From Candidatus Gastranaerophilales bacterium (GTDB taxonomy: Bacteria > Cyanobacteriota > Vampirovibrionia > Gastranaerophilales > Gastranaerophilaceae): a stretch of DNA of 35,275 nt. The stretch covers positions 1-35,275 of the forward strand of contig CALUVJ010000012.1 of the NCBI GenBank assembly GCA_944324195.1. The letters are read 5' to 3'. The translations under genes were made by a program, and so were the position numbers. Below the pieces are notes generated by a model that was not told where the DNA came from, searched no databases, and was given only the letters and a program-made list of their open reading frames with translations. Positions 25,714 through 32,352 of this stretch are shown here, in pieces (the stretch's first letter is position 1; each line of letters begins with the position of its first letter).

Positions 25714-25837
25714 TTATGTCGATGTGGCAAGGACTCCGCACAAAACGATAAATAATCGTTTTGAGTGGACGGCAGGCGAATCGGGCTTAAGCCCCGTGAG
25801 CCGTATATAAGATAAATACCGAGTCCGCCACAAAGCA
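25714..25837 (+). repeat. Structured tandem repeat, copy 1
   Basis: A 124-base unit repeated at 144-base offset with one mismatch. Its RNA would fold strongly. A closing stem pairs TGTGGC (25723-25728) and GGACTC (25731-25736) with GAGTCC (25821-25826) and GCCACA (25827-25832). Inside are a nine-pair hairpin CAAAACGAT/ATCGTTTTG (25741-25763) and a second hairpin ACGGC/GCCGT (25769-25773, 25800-25804) enclosing the palindrome GGGCTTAAGCCC (25783-25794). It begins GTCGATGTGGC, the same eleven bases that begin the tRNA-Leu gene. It may be a structured RNA or a palindromic mobile repeat. Confidence 0.85.
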
Positions 25838-25857
25838 GCTGAAAACAGAATAACAAA

Positions 25858-25981
25858 TTATGTCGATGTGGCAAGGACTCCGCACAAAACGATAAATAAT
25901 CGTTTTGAGTGGATGGCAGGCGAATCGGGCTTAAGCCCCGTGAGCCGTATATAAGATAAATACCGAGTCCGCCACAAAGCA
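25858..25981 (+). repeat. Structured tandem repeat, copy 2
   Basis: Same unit as 25714-25837. The only difference is T at 25914 for C at 25770, inside the ACGGC/GCCGT stem, where it leaves a G-U pair in plus-strand RNA. The 20-22-base spacers after both copies are also similar (CTGAAAACAGAATAA versus TTGAAAATTGAATAA). The next period, at +145, is the tRNA-Leu gene. Confidence 0.85.
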
Positions 25982-26006
25982 ATTGAAAATTGAATAAAAC
26001 AAGTGA

Positions 26007-26088
26007 GTCGATGTGGCGGAATCGGTATACGCGCACGTTTGAGGGGCGTGTGGAGAGATCCTTGCGGGTTCAAGTCCCGCCATCGACA
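26007..26088 (+). tRNA. tRNA-Leu (anticodon GAG)
   Basis: Cloverleaf by hand: acceptor GTCGATG (26007-26013) with CATCGAC (26081-26087); anticodon stem CACGT/GCGTG around loop TTGAGGG, with anticodon GAG at 26041-26043; long variable arm with GGA/TCC, as required for a class II tRNA; T stem GCGGG/CCCGC around TTCAAGT; discriminator A at 26088. The CCA end is not encoded. A terminator follows four bases later. Confidence 0.95.
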
Positions 26089-26091
26089 ATT

Positions 26092-26123
26092 AAAAAGGGG
26101 ATAACACTTGTTATCCCCTTTTT
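26092..26123 (+). terminator. Terminator of tRNA-Leu
   Basis: AAAAAGGGGATAACA (26092-26106) and TGTTATCCCCTTTTT (26109-26123) form a perfect 15-base-pair stem with U tract. Confidence 0.9.
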
Positions 26124-26157
26124 AATATGCTTGATTGGTGAGGGATTTAATCAGTTT

Positions 26158-26281
26158 TTGCGGGTTCAGCGGGAGCGAGCTGAGGCTGGAGTGCTTTTGT
26201 TTGGAGTGATGAAATCACGAAAACAAAACACGGAATTGCCGTTAAACGCGAGCGACCAAGACAAGTCCCGCCATCGACAAT
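26158..26281 (+). other. Interrupted second copy of the tRNA-Leu 3' end (scar)
   Basis: TTGCGGGTTCA (26158-26168) equals tRNA positions 26062-26072. After about 95 other bases the tRNA sequence resumes, with CAAGTCCCGCCATCGACAAT (26262-26281) identical to 26071-26090. The T arm is thus present twice, the second time split at the T loop. The insert contains a hairpin (TTTTGTTT..AAACAAAA flanking GTGAT/ATCAC near 26195-26229). This resembles an attachment-site duplication or a small palindromic element that entered a duplicated tRNA end. No integrase is nearby. Confidence 0.6.
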
Positions 26282-26285
26282 AAAG

Positions 26286-26309
26286 AAGAGTCCGAAAGGA
26301 CTCTTTTTT
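26286..26309 (+). terminator. Second terminator, after the tRNA-Leu fragment
   Basis: AAGAGTCC-GAAA-GGACTCTT (26286-26305) with a following T run. Stem sequence differs from the first terminator. Confidence 0.85.
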
Positions 26310-26468
26310 ATTGGAGAAAAGAGGACGCAGAACCCCAAGGTGCAATATTGCTGATGGCATAAAAGGGATTAAATCCATCCAAACTCTGGGATAATAATGG
26401 GTAAAACACACCTGTATATTCTATATCATATATTGTAATATTTCTCTATGCGATGATTCCTCGCTTGT

Positions 26469-28712
26469 TTAAGTAGTAAAAATTCCTTTAAAAAGCAAAA
26501 TAGTTTTGTGGTACTTATTTAATTTTAATATTTCTTCTTTTAAAATTTTATTTTCTATTTGCAGAACTTTATTTTCTTCCCGGATTTCTTGCAAGTGTTG
26601 CAAAACAACTTCAGGAGAAAACTTTTTAGGTGTATCTAATGCTTTTTTTAATTCATTTATGGCAAACTTTCTTAATTCTGCAATTTTATCATTTATCTTT
26701 GTATAATCAATATTAATTTCATCAATTGAAATGTTTAGAGCTTGATTTATATTTTGGAAAAAATAATTTCCTATATCAAATGTTTGTATTAAAGATTTAA
26801 AACGGGAAGTTCCCCTGTTTTGATTTATAATACTCAAAAACGGTTTGTTAAATATTAATGAAAAGCAGACTCCATGGTAGGAATCCGTTATAACAAATTT
26901 AGCTTGCTTTATAGCCTTAAGAAAGTCTTGTATTGAATCTTTTTCAGGATTTATTACATATATTTCAGCCCCGGAGGATAATTTATTGTATAATTTTGAG
27001 TATTCATTATTTTTATCCAACACATAAGCTATAATCTTATTAGAATAATCTTTGCAAGAATCTGCAGCGAGTTTTTCAAAAATATCCTTTTCTGCTAAAA
27101 ATACCGGATCTAAAATATGTTTAGCTTCAATTCCGAAGTAATTTTGACAAATTTGCACACCGGAACTTTCTCTGACGGAGATATAATCAAAACTGCTTAA
27201 CATTCTTTGTATGTCATTGAAACTTTCTTGTGTGCAATTAATATAGTCTTGTCCAAAACTCGCGGCAAAAGCAATTTTCTTTTTATCAAAACCCGCAAAA
27301 TCAAGAAATTTGTATGAGTAAGTTTTATGTCCTCCATATTCCGGCCGAAATACCTGATCGGAACCTGTAATAAAAGTATTAAAATATTTGTTTAGTTCAT
27401 TTAAATCTTCCGGATTTTTATAATGTTTTGTCAGATTAAGGTACTTTTTATCAAATCCTCGATAAAACCATTCACTGTTTTTATATTTTTCAGGACAATT
27501 GTTAATAATTTGTGCGGAATAACCGTTGGATATAAGTAATTCTTGCAAAGCGTAGGCCGTTAATACGGCGCCATAATTACATGTGTACCAAAAATTTAAT
27601 ATTGCGGCATCATATTTATTATCAAGACAAGCTTTTGCGTTTTTTGCAATAGATAGTTTGTCAATATTCTTAAAGAACTCATTCCTTTTCGGGTGCATTC
27701 CAAGCGGGCTTGTAAGTGTCTTGTTACCTTGTTTAGCAATGCTAAACGGAACTTCTTCCAGATATTTGAATTCATTTTTTAATTCATTAAAGATACTTTC
27801 GGACTTACTGTTGTTAGTTATAATTAAGGAAATGCCATTGTACGGTTCAAGAGTTTTGTTATATTTTTCAATTCCCCAGAAGTCGCCCAGAGTGAAATCT
27901 CCGATTCGATTTTCTTGTGCATACTTACATTCGGCACAAGCAATTCGATTAATAAGATCATTCAAAAACATGCGTGTGTAAGGATTTATATTATACCGCA
28001 TTATATTTTCATTTTTATCCGTCACTATTTTTAGCAACAATTGTTTGAGGTTCGGATCTTCGTTTTTAAACCTAAAGTCAATATCCTTAATGGTTTCATT
28101 GCTTACATTTTCATTAAGAAATTTTCTGAAAACTTTCGGGCTTGAAACGCTATGACATAATACTTCAGCTGTAATCAGGCCGGCATACTTGTCTTTGCCG
28201 CCTATATAATTATATAGTCCTGCAACTTGACAAGGAGTGCCTGAAAATAAAACGGTTTTTCCTAAGTCTAATAATTTTTTTATCTCTGTGAAGCATTGTT
28301 CTGTCTTACTTTGTAAATATTTGGAGCCCCTAAGCCTTATTAATTCACTTACTTCGGAAATTACAATATGCTTTACATTCCAATTATCGTCAAATGCTGC
28401 ACCGCAAACGTAACCGCCATTGGAAAGTACATATTCTGCAAGAACGCTGAATGCTCCTCCTGAAGAAGAGCGCAGTCTATACTTATCTTTTCCTATGGCA
28501 GCAAAAACTTTTAACGGAGTGTTATTAAACTCCGGTCTGTTATTTTCCGGACAAACAGAAACACATTTCCCGCAATTGATACATAAATCCTGATTTATAA
28601 CAGGATATTCAAATCCTTCAGAATTCTCTTCCATAGTAATTGCTTTTACCGGACATATTGAAGCGCAAGCCGAACAGGCTGTACAAAGTTTTGTTTCACA
28701 AATGAAGTTCAA
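26469..28712 (-). CDS. Fusion: ferredoxin-FrhB-type reductase plus polysaccharide pyruvyl transferase
   Basis: A 747-residue two-enzyme protein. Residues 5-60 hold two [4Fe-4S] motifs (CTACSACASICP and CINCGKCVSVCP). About 66-330 match the N- and C-terminal domains of the F420 hydrogenase/dehydrogenase beta-subunit family (SSSGGAFSVLAEY, FSGTPCQVAGL, GDFTLGDFWG). From about 370 a polysaccharide pyruvyl transferase domain begins (AILNFWYTCNYGAVLTAYAL), with TGSDQVFRPEYG, DPVFL and the typical ITDSYHGVCFSLIFNKPF. A coiled coil ends the protein. In gut bacteria these two are usually adjacent genes of exopolysaccharide loci. Start is TTG 28712, since a stop lies three codons upstream. It is the last gene of the minus-strand operon. 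Confidence 0.88.
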   Translation of the reverse strand: MNFICETKLCTACSACASICPVKAITMEENSEGFEYPVINQDLCINCGKCVSVCPENNRPEFNNTPLKVFAAIGKDKYRLRSSSGGAFSVLAEYVLSNGGYVCGAAFDDNWNVKHIVISEVSELIRLRGSKYLQSKTEQCFTEIKKLLDLGKTVLFSGTPCQVAGLYNYIGGKDKYAGLITAEVLCHSVSSPKVFRKFLNENVSNETIKDIDFRFKNEDPNLKQLLLKIVTDKNENIMRYNINPYTRMFLNDLINRIACAECKYAQENRIGDFTLGDFWGIEKYNKTLEPYNGISLIITNNSKSESIFNELKNEFKYLEEVPFSIAKQGNKTLTSPLGMHPKRNEFFKNIDKLSIAKNAKACLDNKYDAAILNFWYTCNYGAVLTAYALQELLISNGYSAQIINNCPEKYKNSEWFYRGFDKKYLNLTKHYKNPEDLNELNKYFNTFITGSDQVFRPEYGGHKTYSYKFLDFAGFDKKKIAFAASFGQDYINCTQESFNDIQRMLSSFDYISVRESSGVQICQNYFGIEAKHILDPVFLAEKDIFEKLAADSCKDYSNKIIAYVLDKNNEYSKLYNKLSSGAEIYVINPEKDSIQDFLKAIKQAKFVITDSYHGVCFSLIFNKPFLSIINQNRGTSRFKSLIQTFDIGNYFFQNINQALNISIDEINIDYTKINDKIAELRKFAINELKKALDTPKKFSPEVVLQHLQEIREENKVLQIENKILKEEILKLNKYHKTILLFKGIFTT

Positions 28713-28785
28713 ATTCTTTTAACACTCTTTCTATATAACTTATGCTTATAATATTTACCATAACATGAATGAGTTTTTTTAACAA

Positions 28786-29988
28786 TTAAATCAAAAGTCC
28801 TATTGATTGCATATAAGATGACAAATTATATGTTGAAATTTTATATAATTCATCTGCATATTTTTTTAATTCAATTTGCATTTGTGAATACTCAATAGAA
28901 CTTTGTTTAATTGCATCTTGCATAGCCAATGCTAATTCTTTATTATCATTATAAATAAAACTGTTTTTAATATTGAAACCGTGTAAAGCAGCAAATTTTT
29001 CGTGTATGAGACACGGCATTAAAAATCCGTATATCAGCTGAAAGCTGCCGCTTGTGCCCCGGGTTAGATACCGGTCGTGTTCCGGATTATCAGGATCAAG
29101 CAGAGGAAGAAAATAATCAGCTTTTTTCATTTCTTTATACATTGCGGGAAATGATAGTTTCCCTTTTATAATAAAGTACTTTCTTATATTATTTGGAATG
29201 TTTTCTAATTTCCCGCGTCCGATTATTATTATTTTAAAATTTTTATACCCCTTATTGTGCAGTTCCTGTACTGCGTTTATAAGTAATTTACAATTTCTTC
29301 TCTCGGATTCAATCGCACCAACCATAATAAATCTTATGTTTTTGTGTTTGCCTGTATATTTAAATTCTCCAAAATAATGAGGATTTAGCATTTTTATTGC
29401 GTTAGCTTTGGGATTGGGTATATTGGCAAGTGTAAAAGGCGTAAATTTGTTGTTGAAATCCCATTTTTCTATACGGTGTATAAATCCGCAATGTTGTACA
29501 TGTTCTGAAGCAATGTTTAATTTGTAAACTTCATAAATATTTTTGTTTCCCTTTTTGATGTATATGTTATAAGAATTAAAAAATATAAGTTTGTATTTTT
29601 TTATAATTCCGGGATTGTTTAGAATATGATACCAGTAATTTTCCGGTATGACATACTTATTTACTTTTAAATCTCTTATGCCATATAAGCACCCTGTCCT
29701 TGCAAGTTTTGGCGTTATTAAGATATCAGAGCAATAACCTAAATCTTTGAAATATTTGTATACAGATGGTATTGTTTCTCCATGACAATTGTTTGGCTCT
29801 AAAATCAGAATTTTATTATTAGTATTTGAATATTTCAAAAAGTTAATTACTTGCACTTTAATAAGTTTTTTTAAGTATAAAACATATTTAAGTAAATAAT
29901 CTGTATCAAGAATATCAAAAATCAAAAATGCAAATGCCCTGAAAAGGTTAAATAGTTCAGGGTATTTAGTAAAAATATATCTTAACAC
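28786..29988 (-). CDS. Glycosyltransferase-like protein (GT-B fold)
   Basis: A 400-residue protein. The second half carries the GT-B pattern of family 4-like transferases: IRFIMVGAIESERRNCKLLINAV, then FKIIIIGRG, a helix-turn IKGKLSFPAMYKEMKKADYFLPLLDP and RGTSGSFQLIYGFLMPCLI. The latter holds the region where a Glu-rich nucleotide-sugar loop usually lies; here it is degenerate. The N-terminus is hydrophobic and Tyr-rich and may attach to the membrane. It overlaps the methyltransferase gene by 23 bases. A role in surface polysaccharide assembly is likely, but donor and acceptor are unknown. Confidence 0.7.
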   Translation of the reverse strand: MLRYIFTKYPELFNLFRAFAFLIFDILDTDYLLKYVLYLKKLIKVQVINFLKYSNTNNKILILEPNNCHGETIPSVYKYFKDLGYCSDILITPKLARTGCLYGIRDLKVNKYVIPENYWYHILNNPGIIKKYKLIFFNSYNIYIKKGNKNIYEVYKLNIASEHVQHCGFIHRIEKWDFNNKFTPFTLANIPNPKANAIKMLNPHYFGEFKYTGKHKNIRFIMVGAIESERRNCKLLINAVQELHNKGYKNFKIIIIGRGKLENIPNNIRKYFIIKGKLSFPAMYKEMKKADYFLPLLDPDNPEHDRYLTRGTSGSFQLIYGFLMPCLIHEKFAALHGFNIKNSFIYNDNKELALAMQDAIKQSSIEYSQMQIELKKYADELYKISTYNLSSYMQSIGLLI

Positions 29989-30835
29989 TCAGAATAAGTC
30001 CTTTCAAAAACTTTTTCAAAATCTTAACCGGTTTAGATAAAATATTATACAGCCTGTGTTCTATGTATATTCTGATTTCCTTAGCTCTTAAATCCTGCTT
30101 GCTATATTTTTCCAATGCACAATAGTAATATTGGTTTGGTTTTGTCGTGTCGTATCCAATAAAAGATTCAATGCTTAAACCTTTTACCTGTTTTACAAGT
30201 GAAAGAATTTTATTGGCAGTGAATTTAGAAGTGTCATCAGACAAGAGATAGTTTAGTATGTATCTTATATGCTCTTCCGGAATATTTTTATTTTTAAGGC
30301 ATTGGGTTAATTCTTCTTCTGACTCACAGCATAAATGTTCCCAGTTCTCAAAAGGATTTGTATCATCAGAAAATTTATAGCATATGTCCTGTCGTTGTAC
30401 CCATAGGTGATGTCCTGCTTTGCTAGTATAGAGCGGGCAGCCTTGCAAAAAAGCAACGCCTGTGAATTTTAACATACGCTTAACTTCTTTGACTAATTCT
30501 GTTACATGCAGCACATGTTCAAGTAATGCAATACCGAAAATAATATCAAAATACCCATCAGGAAGCTGCGTTTGCTCCCCGAAATCTTTAATTAATCTAA
30601 TCCTTTTATCAGGAGATTTAAGAGTTTCCGGGAATTTAGGATTAACACAAACCACTTCTTTTGCGCCTTGTGAAATAAAATATCTGGCAACATTCAAATT
30701 AAAATCTGAGCCGATTTCCAAGATTGTTTTATCTTTTAAAGAAACAGAACTTTTAGTAATAAAAATATTTATAAGTTGTTTTTGGTATCTTCTAAATTTA
30801 TAATCTGTTGACAACATACTAGCTCCAGATTTCAT
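29966..30835 (-). CDS. Class I SAM-dependent methyltransferase
   Basis: A 289-residue protein. Residues about 35-150 form a class I methyltransferase core: motif I KTILEIGSDFNLNVARYF, acidic loop VVCVNPKFPE, then LPDGYFDIIFGIALLEHV as motifs II-III. The C-terminal 100 residues end in a basic and hydrophobic tail. In this operon the likely substrate is a sugar or polysaccharide end, but that is from context only. ATG 30835 overlaps the upstream gene by 17 bases; ATG 30817 (MLSTDYKF) is an alternative start outside that overlap. Confidence 0.78.
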   Translation of the reverse strand: MKSGASMLSTDYKFRRYQKQLINIFITKSSVSLKDKTILEIGSDFNLNVARYFISQGAKEVVCVNPKFPETLKSPDKRIRLIKDFGEQTQLPDGYFDIIFGIALLEHVLHVTELVKEVKRMLKFTGVAFLQGCPLYTSKAGHHLWVQRQDICYKFSDDTNPFENWEHLCCESEEELTQCLKNKNIPEEHIRYILNYLLSDDTSKFTANKILSLVKQVKGLSIESFIGYDTTKPNQYYYCALEKYSKQDLRAKEIRIYIEHRLYNILSKPVKILKKFLKGLILSVKIYFY

Positions 30836-31568
30836 TTAATAACGTTAAAAAAGGTTTTCTTAACAGCGGTTTTATTTTAATTTTATAATTTTTAAAAGCG
30901 GAGCAATATAAGTTTTCAATGATATCAATATAAAATTTTGTAGTGACAAGAATATAATCGGGTTTTAACTGTTTTACTTCATCAATTGAATAGACTTTGT
31001 ATCCCAGAAATGTTTCATCATCCTTGTGCTCATCAAAACGTATGTCTGAAATACCTATAATGTTTAATCCGGAAAGGTCATAATACTTGTTGACAGCTTC
31101 TAAAAAGACGCCTGCACCATAGAGAATAACTTTTTTATGTTTTAATTTTTTATTTAAATATTTTAAATGTTTTTCAAAATTGAATTTTTTTAAATAAGTA
31201 TAAGAAGCGATTTCATCTTTGATTGTAATCGGAATTATATCCGGAAAAATTTTGATGATTTTATTGCGGTCAATATGTAAATTTGAGACAAGATACTGCT
31301 CAATAACATCAGAACGCTCATTTGTCACAAGAATATAATCAAAATCAATATTAACAATATCATCCGGCTTAATAGTTTTTATTCCGTATAGTTTTCCCGG
31401 ATTTTCTTTCTCAAATTTTTTATCAGAAAAAGCGGCAATGTTTAAATTTTTAACAATATTAATTTGATTGTTAATAAGCTCAAATCCAAGGCCAACACCG
31501 TAAATAAGAACTTTTTTCCCTTGCAGTTTTTGTATAAATTCGCTTGTCTTTTCATTATTAAATTTCAT
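30819..31568 (-). CDS. Two-repeat Rossmann-like protein of a polysaccharide locus
   Basis: A 249-residue protein built of two similar halves. Each begins with a strand and glycine loop (KKVLIYGVGLGFE near 19, KKVILYGAGVFLE near 144). Each then has a second strand (IAAFSDKKFE, IIGISDIRFD), a G-K-hydrophobic turn (LYGIKTI, LGYKVYS), and a strand leading to DYILVT. This is the layout of the small nucleotide- or sugar-binding domains found at the N-terminus of PglD-like acetyltransferases and beside WbqC or methyltransferase genes in capsule loci. No acyltransferase repeats follow, so it may bind or sense rather than catalyse. It is the first gene of the operon. Confidence 0.7.
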   Translation of the reverse strand: MKFNNEKTSEFIQKLQGKKVLIYGVGLGFELINNQINIVKNLNIAAFSDKKFEKENPGKLYGIKTIKPDDIVNIDFDYILVTNERSDVIEQYLVSNLHIDRNKIIKIFPDIIPITIKDEIASYTYLKKFNFEKHLKYLNKKLKHKKVILYGAGVFLEAVNKYYDLSGLNIIGISDIRFDEHKDDETFLGYKVYSIDEVKQLKPDYILVTTKFYIDIIENLYCSAFKNYKIKIKPLLRKPFLTLLNEIWS

Positions 31569-31730
31569 ATTTGCACTCTCTATAATAGCTGTTATTAAGT
31601 GTTTATATGATAAAATACAAACATGTTAATGTCAAACAACATAAAATTTTTTGTAAACTTAAGAGTTCAGTATAAGATTTTGGGACTTATATACAACTTT
31701 ACAAAAAATATGCTTGACATATAACTATAA
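31569..31730. other. Non-coding upstream region of the polysaccharide operon
   Basis: About 160 bases with no convincing reading frame. The AT-rich sequence has several TATA-like boxes on both strands and a TTGACA at 31714-31719 whose spacing to the next TATAAT (six bases) is not that of a promoter. Together with the REP-like repeat and the tRNA promoter it makes up the 335-base gap 31569-31903. Confidence 0.6.
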
Positions 31731-31795
31731 TGTCATTCCGTTCTTGTTTCGGAATCTTGCCGGCGGTAAGACCCTGAAACAAGATCAGGGTGACA
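31731..31795. repeat. REP-like palindromic intergenic repeat
   Basis: The outer ends TGTCA and TGACA are inverted repeats, and the arms TGTCATTCC... and ...AGGGTGACA pair with few mismatches. Each arm is also palindromic by itself (TTCCG..CGGAA and CCCTGA..TCAGGG, both around a CTTGTTTC/GAAACAAG core). The consensus TGTCATTCCG-TTCTTGTTTCGGAATC is of a type found scattered between genes in many bacteria. It lies between the polysaccharide operon and tRNA-Ser. Confidence 0.75.
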
Positions 31796-31866
31796 ATTTT
31801 AGCTTTTTTAGTGTAAACTGTGCTATAAATTTCAAGATTTTTCCTATTTACATTCCAACAGGGTTT

Positions 31867-31894
31867 TTGTAAAATAAATAAAGAATAGTATATA
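31867..31894 (+). promoter_or_regulatory. Promoter of tRNA-Ser
   Basis: TTGTAA at 31867-31872, 16 bases, TATATA at 31889-31894, ending ten bases before the tRNA. TATAAA at 31893 is an alternative -10 box but has poor spacing. Confidence 0.5.
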
Positions 31895-31903
31895 TAAAAC
31901 CAA

Positions 31904-31990
31904 AGAGGGGTGTCCGAGCGGTTTAAGGTGCAATCTTGGAAAGGTTGTGTAGGAGCAATTCTACCGTGGGTTCGAATCCCATCCCCTCTG
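31904..31990 (+). tRNA. tRNA-Ser (anticodon GGA)
   Basis: Acceptor AGAGGGG (31904-31910) with CCCCTCT (31983-31989); anticodon stem CAATC/GGTTG around TTGGAAA, anticodon GGA at 31938-31940; long variable arm (GTAGGAGCAATTCTAC); T stem GTGGG/CCCAT around TTCGAAT; discriminator G, as in serine tRNAs. CCA is not encoded. Confidence 0.96.
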
Positions 31991-31997
31991 TATAAAG

Positions 31998-32027
31998 CGA
32001 GCAGGTGTAAGCCGGGCTCGTTTTTTT
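31998..32027 (+). terminator. Terminator of tRNA-Ser
   Basis: CGAGC (31998-32002) pairs with GCTCG (32016-32020), followed by seven T residues. Confidence 0.7.
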
Positions 32028-32352
32028 ATGGGATGCGTACATTTGTGCAGATGTAATTTAACGACCGGTTTGATTTGTACGGATAGATAGATTATTTTGG
32101 TAAAGTTGGCTTTGTCTGGGAGTTTCCGGGTCGGAAAAATTAAGTTTACCCAAAAAATCAAACTGGAAAACTGGACTTTTTCTGGACTGTACGGATAGAT
32201 TGAGATTTCCTTGATATAGCTGAATTACGCACCAATTTTGAAGTGTACGGATAAAATGATTATTTTGGTAAAGTCCAGTTCAGCAAATGATTAAAAATTG
32301 ACAAATATTTTAAAGGTTTTCAATTAATTGCTCTTGTATAAAGTTTTTTATA
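32028..32352. repeat. Non-coding region with three TGTACGGATA repeats
   Basis: No gene is visible in these 325 bases. TGTACGGATA occurs at 32076, 32188 and 32244, all in the same direction. The first and third belong to a longer 31-base repeat (32076-32106 and 32244-32274, 28 of 31 identical) ending GATTATTTTGGTAAAGT. Short runs of CTGGA and GGACT recur between them. It lies between a tRNA gene and a restriction-modification cassette, a common place for island ends. The repeats could be recombinase or regulator sites, or decayed duplications. Confidence 0.7.

Noticed and set aside
25714-25981. CRISPR array
   Set aside because: Only two long (124 bp) units with 20-base, mutually similar spacers and no cas genes; structure and spacing do not fit.
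25581-26036. Open frame on the minus strand with a twice-repeated segment reading LCGGLGIYLIYGSRGL...
   Set aside because: It is the translation of the two tandem structured repeats and the tRNA-Leu start; the apparent protein repeat is just the DNA repeat. No binding site and no protein-like composition.
26007-26281. tRNA intron in a second tRNA-Leu gene
   Set aside because: Only the T arm and acceptor 3' half of the second copy exist, and the break is in the T loop. The intron known in cyanobacterial tRNA-Leu is in the anticodon loop of the UAA isoacceptor.
25990-26283. Open frame over tRNA-Leu and the interrupted 3' fragment
   Set aside because: It runs through the tRNA, its terminator and the scar. 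This is the familiar false frame over class II tRNA genes.
26147-26411. Two short minus-strand frames behind tRNA-Leu
   Set aside because: They cross a terminator and the duplicated tRNA end, lack binding sites and have no recognisable features.
31714-31731. TTGACA followed by TATAAT
   Set aside because: The hexamers are only six bases apart, so they cannot form one promoter.
31961-32161. Minus-strand frame ending in GWDSNPR
   Set aside because: The GWDSNPR ending is the well-known false translation of a tRNA T arm on the opposite strand; here it overlaps tRNA-Ser.
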